Origin: Chara braunii
Taxonomy: Eukaryota; Streptophyta; Charophyceae; Charales; Characeae
Length of the DNA stretch: 23,691 nt
Direction of reading: 5' to 3'
Assembly (NCBI GenBank): GCA_003427395.1
Contig: BFEA01000062.1
Span: 2,556,570 to 2,580,260, forward strand
In this document: positions 9,665 to 18,393 of the stretch, piece after piece
How positions within the stretch are numbered: position 1 is the first letter of the stretch
How the letters are laid out: each line of letters opens with the position of its first letter
Position numbers and translations under genes: made by a program
The notes under the pieces: generated by a model
Told to the model about the DNA's origin: nothing
The model's input: the letters and a program-made list of their open reading frames with translations, nothing else
Databases searched by the model: none

Positions 9665-9723
9665 CTTTCTTCATACCCTCTCTTTCTCTCTTCTTGCTAC
9701 TATTGACCTCTCCCTTCCTACTC

Positions 9724-10281
9724 TCAATCTCTTACTCTTCTCGTAAGAGATACAAACTCGTCTCTCTTCTCTCTTGTTTGTTCTACCTTTTGAGAATTTT
9801 GTATACAGAGAGTATAGGCAATAATAGTCTGAGTAGAGATAAAGGGCAATGCGATTCTTCTTAATCTCCTAATATAATCTTCGATCAATTCCCTCTCATC
9901 GTCTCTACTCAGTCTTCTGTTATATCCTTTCATAGTAGCCCGAATTATAAAGTACCTTATTAGGTCTATAATCTCATAATCAAATTGCATTGCTTATAGG
10001 CCACTGTTGACCCTTCTGGCAAAAGAGACTCGTTCTCTGGAGGAGTGATAAGACACTCTTTCAACAGTCCCCACTCTCACTACTTTCAACAAGTAACTGA
10101 TCTGAGTCTGATCAGTAACAGCCCTCAAGGCAGAGTCCCTCATCCCATCAAGAAAAGGTTGTAAGAACTCAAGCTCATCCAGAGTGAAGATATTTCTGTC
10201 AGGGACCCGAAGGGTTCTGTTTTGACTATCCTTCCTTCCAATACAATCCTAAAATGTTAGTTGTTCAACTGGACCAGGCAT
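9724..10281 (-). pseudogene. ORF-B: unrecognised ORF upstream of gag
   Basis: A single minus-strand frame runs from an ATG at 10281-10279 (MPGPVEQLTF) to a stop at 9724, 186 codons, with only a TAG at codon 11 and a TAA about 90 codons further in. The body is coding-like: FTLDELEFLQPFLDGM, TQISYLLKVVRVGTVERV, then FDYEIIDLIRYFIIRAT, RDDERELIEDYIRRLRR and a charged end. It looks alpha-helical, with no zinc knuckle and no polymerase or protease motif. It begins 22 bases after ORF-A ends and stops 60 bases before gag, on the same strand, so it was probably carried on the element's RNA. I do not recognise the family. It could be an accessory protein or a diverged Gag-like duplicate. Confidence 0.55.
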
Positions 10282-10302
10282 TATTAATCATCATAGACAG
10301 TG

Positions 10303-11280
10303 TCAGAAAAGATAGATCTCGAGATGGATATAATCAGGGGTCTCACATCTATGTTCAAAAGTATTCAAAAGTAAGAACTTTATCATCCCAGCGAAGTCAC
10401 TCTCTCTTGCTTTGCCTACCATGACAATGGTTTCCAACAATCTCTTATGTCTTCAAACCCATCAGTAGTTAAGAAACCTGAAAGTTTCTCAAATTGCCTT
10501 ACTCGCACTCTCCAAGTCACATTTCTTCGTAATTTTTCAAGCCACTTTTTTGTTCTCCTAAGACTAATATGGGCTTCCCTCGGACATTTCAAATAATCAG
10601 CCTCCTTCTTTAGGCACGCTGGAGCGTAAATCCTTACGTCCATGCTGCCTGTGTTTAAAATTTTAACCACTAAATATTATATGATATTTTCCACAAGTCT
10701 CATATCTCAGAATTAGGAAGGAATTATAAGACTTTGTCACTTCACACAGTCTGCCTTTCACAACTGAAATTCTTGTCACTGACAATGTTCTTCCTAAGAC
10801 CTCTTCACCTTCCATACAAAATTCACCATAGCTATCCAATTGCCGGTTTTCTTTACCGAAAGTCTTTCTATTCTCACGGTAGTCCCTCCATTTCTCCTTC
10901 CTCGGTACCATGTTGACAATTGACAATCAATTACATCATCACAATAACGGTTAGGAATTGGAGAAATAAGAATTGTCTCACAGGTCACTGACATTAATCC
11001 CCACTCCACTTTCTTTCTTTGTTTGTTTAACTCTTTTTTCTCATCATAGATAAATTGAACAACAATTTCCCACAACCAGTTAAAGGTCTCACCATCATTG
11101 CTGCCTCCCTTCTTGACGTAAGGACGAATATCATAGATATCTCCCTCAAAGAAGCGAGTCGACACTATACAGATGGTCAAACTGCCAATAGTGATAAACC
11201 CAACAGTGTTCGTACTGATAAGGAAGTATTTCTTTAGAAGTGAGTTTAGACAACTTATTTAGTGCATCCTTGACCAACAT
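10303..11280 (-). pseudogene. ORF-A: unrecognised ORF between PBS and ORF-B, frameshifted
   Basis: Minus-strand coding pieces join in order across frameshifts: LVKDALNKLSKLTSKEI and PYQY (to about 11220); TICIVSTRFFEGDIYDIRPY ending in YVKKGG, to 10794; a basic piece (VPRKEKWRDYRENRKTF) to 10663; YAPACLKKEADYL and RRTKKWLEKLRRNVTWRVRV to about 10450; and RLLETIVMVGKARESDF to a TGA at 10303-10305. That is about 320 codons, with at least three frameshifts. The first third matches the ORFs in both long direct repeats (shared LNK, YQY, YVKKG and an aromatic-rich block after it). No known domain is recognised. The basic composition would suit nucleic-acid binding, but that is a guess. Confidence 0.5.
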
Positions 11281-11571
11281 TCATAAATCTGATGTGTTTT
11301 TTTCTCTTTTCGTTTCTCAAAATTGTCAAAGGCTTAAGAGGCATACCTTTGATCAAGCCGGATCCTCTCCAATAAACAATGTCAGTCTCCTCCTCAAGTC
11401 CAGTGTGGTACCTCACACATGAAGAGATCAGACACAGTTAGCAACTGTGATTCCAATCAAGAGAATCATGACTCAATGAAAATAGCAAAATCAATATGAG
11501 AATTCAAACATTGTCAACAGTTCTCAAACCCTAATCAAAGCTGAAAGCTGAAGTTGACCCAAACTCGTTCC

Positions 11572-11594
11572 GGACACGAAAATTTTTCATGTCC
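11572..11594. repeat. Imperfect 11-bp palindrome next to the PBS
   Basis: Arms GGACACGAAAA and TTTTCATGTCC flank a single base and pair at 10 of 11 positions. It overlaps the last bases of the PBS on the leader side. A stable stem here in element RNA could affect primer annealing, dimerisation or packaging, but that is inference. Confidence 0.6.
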
Positions 11595-11609
11595 CAGACA
11601 ACGACGCCA
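11592..11609 (-). promoter_or_regulatory. Degenerate tRNA-Asp-type primer-binding site
   Basis: The minus strand reads TGGCGTCGTTGTCTGGGA. The site complementary to the 3' end of plant tRNA-Asp, used by many plant gypsy elements, is TGGCGCCGTTGCCGGGGA, so 15 of 18 positions match. Two of the three differences are C-to-T as read on this strand. It lies upstream of ORF-A, ORF-B and gag on the same strand, as expected for a (-)-strand primer site. Confidence 0.65.
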
Positions 11610-11612
11610 TTT

Positions 11613-12175
11613 TTTTCGCAGTTTTTCAGTCAGGCCACTTCAGGCGACCAGAAAGCCAATAGGCTGTCACGCGGGATTTTATAGAATTTTTGCAATAAAT
11701 AAAATAAGTTAAATAATGCAAATCCCTTCGTGTTGTGTGCGTCCGACTTTGAGCGAGGCCCTTGAATTACGGTCTTCGTCGGTCCTCGGTCTTAGGAATC
11801 TTTCATTTTGATTCGAAACAACAAAGACCATGCAAAAAATAATTATGAAATTTGAATGTGCCATCGATCTATCAATTCTGCCAGCTTACAACTTTGAGAA
11901 CTGTGATAGGATCGTTAGGAAACATAATCATAAAACAAAGACAATGCAAATGAAACAGAACTGACCGACTCAAGACATGGGCAAGATAGATGAGGGAAAA
12001 ATAAGAACTCATAATAATATCAGAAAGTACAAATGAATAGGCATGATCGACACTCAGCAAGAGTCCTCACTCATCCTTCTAGAGCCTCATCCTCAATCTC
12101 TCATTTGGTTGTGCGTCTCTTATGCCTCAGACCATGCCTATGTGCCTCCTGAGATTGTGGCCTCTGGATATAGAG
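11613..12175 (-). other. Probable position of the element's 5' LTR (ends not resolved)
   Basis: If the PBS call is right, the 5' LTR lies immediately to the right of it on the + axis. The stretch is AT-rich, with AATAAA-like words (about 11694-11702), and has no coding-like frame. I could not identify clean TG/CA termini or a second copy, so this rests on position only. Confidence 0.35.
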
Positions 12176-12836
12176 TCACCTAGAGCCTGCAAGCTCTAAG
12201 CACTTCCCTCCAAGTCCCATGATATGGAAGTCAACCATAACACACAATTCCTCCCACAGGGTAGGAACGTATGGTTGGGAGAAAATCCCCCGTCTGAGAT
12301 GCCGAAACTCTGATGGTTCGGTCACTGCCTCATAATCAATCTCTACAGCCAAATCAACCAAGTCGCCCCAACAAAAAACCATCTGTAAGAAGAAAAGGAA
12401 CTGGAGGCCTGGGATAGTCAAAGTAGAGCTTGGGTCCAACGCTACGGATCAGCTTTGTGCCGCTCTCATCAACCTCTCGCTCTCTATCCTCAAGATACTT
12501 GGCTGCTGCGATCCAGACTGAATCAAAGTGCTCCTGGGTTTCCTGCCCTTTCTTCACATAGCGTCTCATGTCATGAATGGTATCACCTACGAACTTGGTG
12601 AGAACAACAAAGATTGACAAACTCTCTTGTCTAAGACCAACTGCACTGATGTATTGATACTGGACCACATCTTTTAGGGTTATCTTGTTGAGACTGGCCA
12701 TCACTAACTCAGTGATCGGGAATGACTGAATCATGCTCATGTGTTGAGACAGGCACCTGAACCAGATCGGGGTATCCTTAATGAAGATACAGATTGGTTG
12801 ATGTTGGTCTAGGACTAGATGAGTGATGATTAACAC
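12176..12836 (-). pseudogene. ORF-A-family remnant in the right repeat
   Basis: The best-preserved copy of the ORF-A family. A 160-residue minus-strand frame (12836-12354) contains CIFIKDTPIWFRCL, MASLNKITLKDVV, YQYISA, FVVLTKF, YVKKGQE, EHFDSVW and GTKLIRSVGPKLYFDYPRPP. A one-base shift leads into a second frame (VEIDYEAVTEPSEF, then TLWEELCVMVDFHIMG) ending in TAG at 12176. This tail extends beyond the left repeat's homology, so the original gene was longer than the repeated block. The family is unknown. Conservation of charged and aromatic positions between this copy and the diverged ORF-A argues for a real former protein. Confidence 0.6.
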
Positions 12837-13070
12837 TAACTGCTGATTTCACTAATGAAGAGTTCACCAACTGACTGCGTTTGTTGAAAACTGTCTGGCT
12901 GCAGTTGATCTGTTTGATAACAAAAGGGTTGGATGATAATGAACTCTGATTGGGGGTCACTGATGATGTCTCTGGTGTTCAACAACTTGTTGTGTGCTTA
13001 AGCTTTGACTACCATCCACTGCCAACTGGATGATGAGGTAAAATCTGATTGCAAATTGACGCTTACCTCC

Positions 13071-13240
13071 CAACTCGTTGATATGACCTTTTGAGAGGGG
13101 TCACTTTTATCTGAGCTTGGCCCTAGCTTGCTCGACGGTTTCCAGGGGTGAACCAACTCGTTGATATGACCTTTTGAGAGGGGTCACTTTCATCTGAGGT
13201 TCCCCCTAGCTTGCTCGACGGTTTCCAGGGGTGAACCAAT
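13071..13240. repeat. 85-bp tandem duplication inside the right repeat
   Basis: CAACTCGTTGATATGACC starts at 13071 and again at 13156. The two 85-bp units differ at about four positions, and the left repeat has a single unit, so the duplication is recent and local to this copy. Confidence 0.92.
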
Positions 13241-13480
13241 ATTGTGCAATTTGTCGTTTTGATCATGAAAATGAAACACATACTCAATGTATTTTTCCTT
13301 CTCAATTTTCTGGGCCGCGCTCTCTCTCAGGATCGATTTTTGAAACTCCATGCTTTGATTAGCTTCAATCTCCCACTTCTCATGTTTATTTTATTAATCC
13401 CGCTTCACTAATGGGGTTTCTTCATCCTTCACGATCACTTTTTTCGCTTCAGGAGTTGAATATTTGATGAACGTCGGACA
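13205..13480 (-). pseudogene. Frameshifted copy of the SMEFQ/ETVEQA ORF in the right repeat
   Basis: The minus strand encodes NQSMEFQ, LRES, KYIEYV, FHDQNDKLH and LETVEQA, matching the 86-residue ORF of the left repeat (1516-1776). Indels near 13400 and the tandem duplication downstream disrupt the frame. It supports that this segment was coding in the parental repeat. Confidence 0.5.
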
Positions 13481-14614
13481 AAGAAGGAAGAACAGAGGCG
13501 GTTTGTAAATTGATAGTCGTGAGATCGGTAGGAAACAGCTGCCTCAAGCCTTGAATTGTACTTTTTCCTTTCCAATTTGCCAAGCACCCGTAAGGCTGAA
13601 GCTAGTCGTCACGTTTCCAATAGCAAAGTGTAACCATTCTCAGTAGTCCATTTTGCTCTGTCTAGGTAGAGAATGTGGAGTTCCGGTGGTTGCCTCAGCT
13701 ACACTGTCTCATCTTCCCTTCCGCCATCTGAAGCTTTCCTGCAAGCACCCTTCTTCTCGTCTCCTCGGCGGAGAATAAGCTATGTGTTGTCAACCTTTTC
13801 ATGATAAGCAAGATACAAAAGATTAAAGAAAGCTTAATAGCCATACCAGTCACAACCTCCCGACTCAATACTGGGTGGAAGTGCCACTGGATATGTGGCC
13901 GGCTTGAATGACACTCAGGTTACAGCAAGTAGTGTACTCCATCAAGGGGACAAACAGGCTGGAGCTAGCAATATCCCCCATCATTCTGAAACTCGTACAA
14001 AGTGATACAATTATGGCTCTTCAAAAAACAGGGTGCCTAAAAAGCCATTAATAACGAGCTCAGTTCATATAAATCGTTGCTTAGCAGGCAAGCTGGCCCA
14101 CTACGGGTGGCCAGACCAGTACCGATGGCACGAGAGCGCTAATGAGTGGTTACAGTTTCAATTAGTTTGGAGGATATCACTAGTTTTTATTTATAATGAA
14201 ACTTTGTCGTTGATCCACCCACACTTACACAACATTCAAGCATTAGGAGGCAAAGTCACCGTCTGTATATTGTACCCAGTATCGCTAATTATAACCCACG
14301 TCGGTGCTTGAGAACTAGTGTTAGATGTATGATACGTGCATTCTTCTCACAGACCTCCTGGTACCCTGCACGACTAGCCGGTATATCAAAGCATAAGATA
14401 TGATTAAGAAACAACTCCTGCCTTGGTTTTACCCGATTCATTGAATGTGAAGGGGGAATCAGTAGATTCTGAGTCATGCATCATCGATTAATCGCCCGCT
14501 TCAATTTAGCGTGGTGGACCAAGTTTAAGTCAGCGGACCAAGTCAGAGTCGGTTATACGGCGCAGTTGGTATCGTGCCTTATTCCATCGAGGCACTGTGT
14601 ATTGTTCACGGTAA

Positions 14615-15163
14615 ACACCGCTCAGACAGTACTCAGGGCCATTATTGGCACACCCACATTTGAGTGATGCTCAAATTCCTTTGCTTGTCTTCCAACCTCA
14701 ATATATAACCATGGAGAGAGCCAAATCTTTAAGCTCTTCTGTCTGGGAAGAAAATCAAGAATCGGAATAATAATGGACTAATGACTTGTCGAGGAAGACA
14801 TCTTAATTACTTTGTCGAACCCCTATTAATTCATATTTTATTTTAATTAATCTCCCTCCATTAAGATCCTTGCAAGCAGGTATGCAATCTTCCTTAGAAC
14901 ACGTTGAGTCTTGTCCATCAAATTGCCTATCGCATCATACTCTTGCAAGGCAGACCGGGGTACCCTCTCATCTTTTGTTGACTTCTTCACTTAACGACCA
15001 CTCACTAACCAGCTGGTTAGAGCTCTACCGACGAGCACAAGTAACCCTGCACTAGTAGACGAGTTCACCAATCCTGATCAGTAGAGCTCCTTTCCATCGT
15101 TTCTTGGTAAGAACATGCTTGTAGAGGGGTATAACCCCAGTGATTATAATTAACGAAAACTCA
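14615..15163. other. 549-bp segment present only in the right repeat
   Basis: GGTAA at 14610-14614 and TCATG at 15164 are adjacent in the left copy (2954/2955). The segment is AT-rich in its middle and has no gene-like frame. No target-site duplication or terminal repeat flanks it, so deletion from the left copy is as likely as insertion here. Confidence 0.8.
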
Positions 15164-15595
15164 TCATGCGAAAAGGGGTTCAGGGGAATGTCCTCATCTA
15201 ATTTCAATCAAGTATCGATGTGTATCTAAGTCCATCTCCTTTCAACATTCATTCACAGCCTTATACTGGCCTTCATCCCAAGTGGACAAGGAGAAATCAT
15301 TGTCGCACGAAGAGTGGGCTGGAATAGAAATAGCAATTAAGCCCACAATCGATGACTTATAAGGGCTTGTCATGTAAGTGGTCTCAGGTTTTGTCCCGAA
15401 AGATCTCGGAGGTCAACAGAAAAGGGGCAGCTAGTCATGCAACAAATGAAAATCATCGACCACTACATTCAGTTACTTCCTTCTCTTGCCAATAATCAGA
15501 CCATGCACTCTCTTTTACCCTGTGTCCTGTATCCCTGACCGCATTGTCCCCATTATAGCAAGATTAATGTGAACAGTAGCTAATAGAGTTCATCA

Positions 15596-17097
15596 TGCCA
15601 GAAGGAGAATGTCAGTAACAATCTGACTGTGCGTTTCCCTTACACAAGCCTATGAGCAAATATTAGCCACTGATATCAGCCTCAACGACGTGGCGATTAC
15701 AAAAAAGGAAAAATGGTCTCTCCCTTTCTTTTAACAGTTTGCCTATTCTTTCATCATTAGTACCCGAGAGTTCAGGAAGTAAATCCCACTTTAGTGTAGC
15801 GTGCGAGCACGTGTGATGATTAGTAGGAGGGCAATGCAATTAGTATCAGTAGTGACCTCATATACGAGGTTCCCACATAGGCTTAATCTCATAACTTACG
15901 TATTCGTACCTAATCCTACGTTGTCACTTCAAAATAAGGCACGTTAAATAGTGTGAGCCAAGCAGAAGCGCGTAGAAGCACGGTGATTAACTCTCGTCAT
16001 GCAGAACCTCTCAGGGCAAGCCTAGAGTAAACCAGATGACTGACGCTATAGTACTTCACTCGTACCTCAATCGACAAGTTCGCGCTTCCTTCCATACACG
16101 AACCCTCAGGTAAGTCTTAGACTCTTTCCTTTTTTGAATAATCATGCTAGTGCATTGCATCAAGATGCTCTCTAACAAGAGAGATAGAGCAGTATGGTAC
16201 TCCGGGGGGAGACGACAACTCGCGTGTTATCAACAAGGAGATTATGCACAGACTTTCTCGAGAGTCTCCTTCTTAGACTCGCTAGGCCCCAACTCTCATC
16301 CGCCCCCTTTCCACTTCGCTACTACGCGCAACTGCACCGCAATCCCTAGATCAATCACCTCCACATGGTACTACGCCGAAGGATGAACGCAAGATGATGA
16401 TCTTCAACAAAATCCCCGCAGCGTGGGTTCCCTCTAACAGGGAGACACACTCGATGTTCGATGCCTTGCAAGCCTGTGCTTGCCATGTACAAACGAGAAT
16501 CTTCTTGAATCATATGTAGGGGTTAATGGAGTCTTCAGCGAGGCTTCACATCAACTATTGCTGAAGGTTCCCCTCGCCTCATCTCACCCAAAGCAGTAAC
16601 CCGTGATCTCTACCACCGCACCTCTCCCCTTTCTCACCCTTGACATTCCAATCGCCTGCTCACGGCTGCCTCACCAAGACAGAGATGAAGATTGCCAGAA
16701 ATAGCGAGTACATAGGGGCAAAAAGGGCAAAAGGGGGCAGTTGACGTCAACCAAGTTAGTCTGACACCTATGCCTGTACTCTTCTCACAGTTCCCTTCAC
16801 TAGATCAATGCATGTGAGGCTCTTTAAAAACTGCTGACATCAACAGCCAAGTCACGCGGGTCGCTCTCGCTCTCTCTCTCTAGACCGACTTTTTCGCTGT
16901 CATATACACACGTAGTCCCTTCTCTTCCGCAGTTCGTAGCAGTCTCGTAGACTTCTACTCAAAGCGGGCGTCTCCGCGCCAGTGATAACGTCAACGAGAG
17001 AAGTATCTGTAGCCTGAGCATATTGCCCGCACCCGCGTACCTGAACAGCGCTCTCTCTCTCTCTCCCTCAATCCTGACTTTCTTTTCTTGTGACTGC
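15596..17097. other. Gene-free stretch with short CT runs
   Basis: No gene or RNA is recognised. The 80-residue frame at 16144-16386 + has no motif. Short CT runs occur near 16867-16880 and 17050-17066. A perfect 12-bp palindrome GTTGACGTCAAC lies at 16740-16751, containing TGACGTCA, the core bound by plant bZIP/TGA factors; without a nearby gene its meaning is unclear. Confidence 0.5.
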
Positions 17098-17720
17098 CTA
17101 GCGTTCTTGGTCCCATCGCCATTGCGAGTTGGCCTTTGGGCCTTCCTCGACTGGCACTCCTGATGGATGGTCTTGGCGCCTTTGGTCCCATCCATGCCAA
17201 GATTGGGTTGCTTCCGCGTCACTCATTTCAAACTCCCCCTCGAAGTCTCGGTCATGGCGCTGCTGCTCTCTTTCCGTGGTCACAGTCGGCGGGTCATCTT
17301 CGTGATGAGTGACCATCACCCGCATAGCCGCAGTCACTCCATCTCGTCTGCACCTTCGCTCAGCTCTATTGCAGGCTTCAGTGATAGCTGCCTGCAGTCC
17401 CTCATCTCTTCTCATCTCCTACTCTCGGTGACCATAGACGTTGATCTTCAACTTCACTTCCCCCGTATGCGTCCCCTAGGACAGTATGGTGTCAACCAGT
17501 GCACCTTTCTCATCTTCTCGTTCTCAGATCCAAGAGTACCTCATGTAGCTTGGCTTTTAGCCACGCAGGCCATTTCGGTATGCCATAGCCACCTTTCCCA
17601 GTAATAGCCAGCACTCGAGACCGCAGCGATTGCCGGCTTCTCCCCAGTACACCCTAGGTACCTGACACCCAAACTCAAACCTGGCTGCGGCTTGAGCACG
17701 TCGCATTTTGCGCAGCTATC
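17098..17720 (-). pseudogene. Decayed charged ORF, unrecognised
   Basis: Minus-strand frames from about 17720 down to 17098 read like protein. First comes a segment with RAQAAARFEFG and GLECWLLLGKVAMAYRNG. An alternative frame with KWPAWLKAKLHEVLLDLR overlaps. Then DEKGALVDTILS, a stop, EVKLKINVYGH, a stop, and 105 open residues including DEGLQAAITEACNRAERRCR and VTHHEDDPPTVTTEREQQRH. Strong charge and the run of interrupted frames on one strand suggest a dead coding sequence, perhaps a gag-like or host fragment. No domain is identifiable, and chance open frames in this GC-balanced region remain possible. Confidence 0.35.
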
Positions 17721-18376
17721 CAGACTACTGAAAATTTACTAGCTGGCCGATCGTAAAAATCACTGTCACTTCTCTCTCTTATATGATCACGACACTCCGT
17801 GCTACCCGCGCTCTAAACGAGACACTTAGGGTCATTTCCATATTGGTAAAGGAAAATAAAAAAAAATGAACTGCATTAGAATAATACATCAGTCTTGTAA
17901 TAGTAAAAAAAATCAGCAGTCATTTTAAGAGGCCATTGCCCACAATCTTTTCAACTCAACTTGAAAATCCTGTGGACTCTGTGCACAGTGGTCCCATAAC
18001 GGGATACTGACTGACTTCTCTTCCTCCACAAGAGAGAGTCGTCGGACTGCTCCTATCAGGTACCCGTGTCCGATGGCAAGGAGGGGGCTTATGACCTTCC
18101 GCGGAGGGTGATATGTCCCCTACCGAAGTGGTCGCGGGTTGCCCCTCTTTTGGAGTCCTGCTATGCAGCGATTAGCAGGCCGTGCCTGTAATAGAGTGAA
18201 ATATGAAGGGCCGGCCAGTCTAAACCACCCTCTTTCGAATCATCAACTCAGAACTCAAACTGTTCGTTCCCCTGCAACATGACTAGGCAGGGGACTAAAA
18301 TTCGAAGGGACAAAAAAATAAATAAATAATAATAATAAAAGAAGTTTCTTTGCGAAATTCCGAGCACGCGAACGTT
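17721..18376. other. Gene-free stretch with an A-rich tract
   Basis: No gene is recognised. 18312-18340 is a poly-A/AAT tract (AAAAAAATAAATAAATAATA and on) that could be the worn tail of an older retroposon, but no flanking duplication was found. Confidence 0.5.
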
Positions 18377-18393
18377 AAGAACCGTCGGATCTA
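18377..18393. repeat. Target-site duplication, left copy
   Basis: AAGAACCGTCGGATCTA matches 21245-21261 exactly over 17 bases. It sits directly before the first LINE coding residues. Confidence 0.85.

Larger units (their letters stand above)
7236..11612 (-). mobile_element. Truncated Ty3/gypsy-like LTR retrotransposon (PBS to protease)
   Basis: Reading the minus strand, this block contains a primer-binding site (11592-11609), a leader, two unrecognised ORFs (A and B), gag with a CCHC knuckle, a retropepsin-like protease and about 300 bp of further coding sequence. It then stops at about 7236, where composition shifts to GC-rich DNA. Reverse transcriptase, RNase H and integrase are missing, and no second LTR was found. 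All reading frames are interrupted, so the copy is dead. Gag-protease order and the tRNA-Asp-like PBS fit Ty3/gypsy (Metaviridae) elements of plants. Without a polymerase the clade cannot be fixed. Confidence 0.8.
12305..15595. repeat. Long direct repeat, right copy
   Basis: Same family and orientation as 793-3385, about 92% identical in the stretch compared. It is the fuller copy, containing 95 bp near 12680-12775, an 85-bp tandem duplication and a 549-bp segment missing on the left. It ends in CATCA at 15595, and the sequence beyond differs completely from the satellite that follows the left copy. Five-base flanks (AACTT before 799, TGCCA after 15595) do not match, so it is not simply the far LTR of one element spanning both. 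Confidence 0.9.

Noticed and set aside
10240-10262. 3' splice site (CTAAC then ATTTTAG) at the ORF-B TAG
   Set aside because: It looks like an acceptor, but the frame is coding-like and continuous on both sides of the TAG with no 5' splice site seen, so a point nonsense mutation is preferred.
793-15595. Calling the long direct repeats the two LTRs of one 14.8-kb element
   Set aside because: TG/CA-like ends fit, but no matching target duplication, no polypurine tract next to the left copy, the PBS is about 700 bp from the right copy, and coding sequence reads through the right copy's edge.
18060-18150. Possible tRNA-derived SINE (A-box-like TGGCAAGGAGG before the A-rich tract)
   Set aside because: The B box is poor, spacing is about 60 bases instead of the usual 30-45, and no flanking duplication exists.
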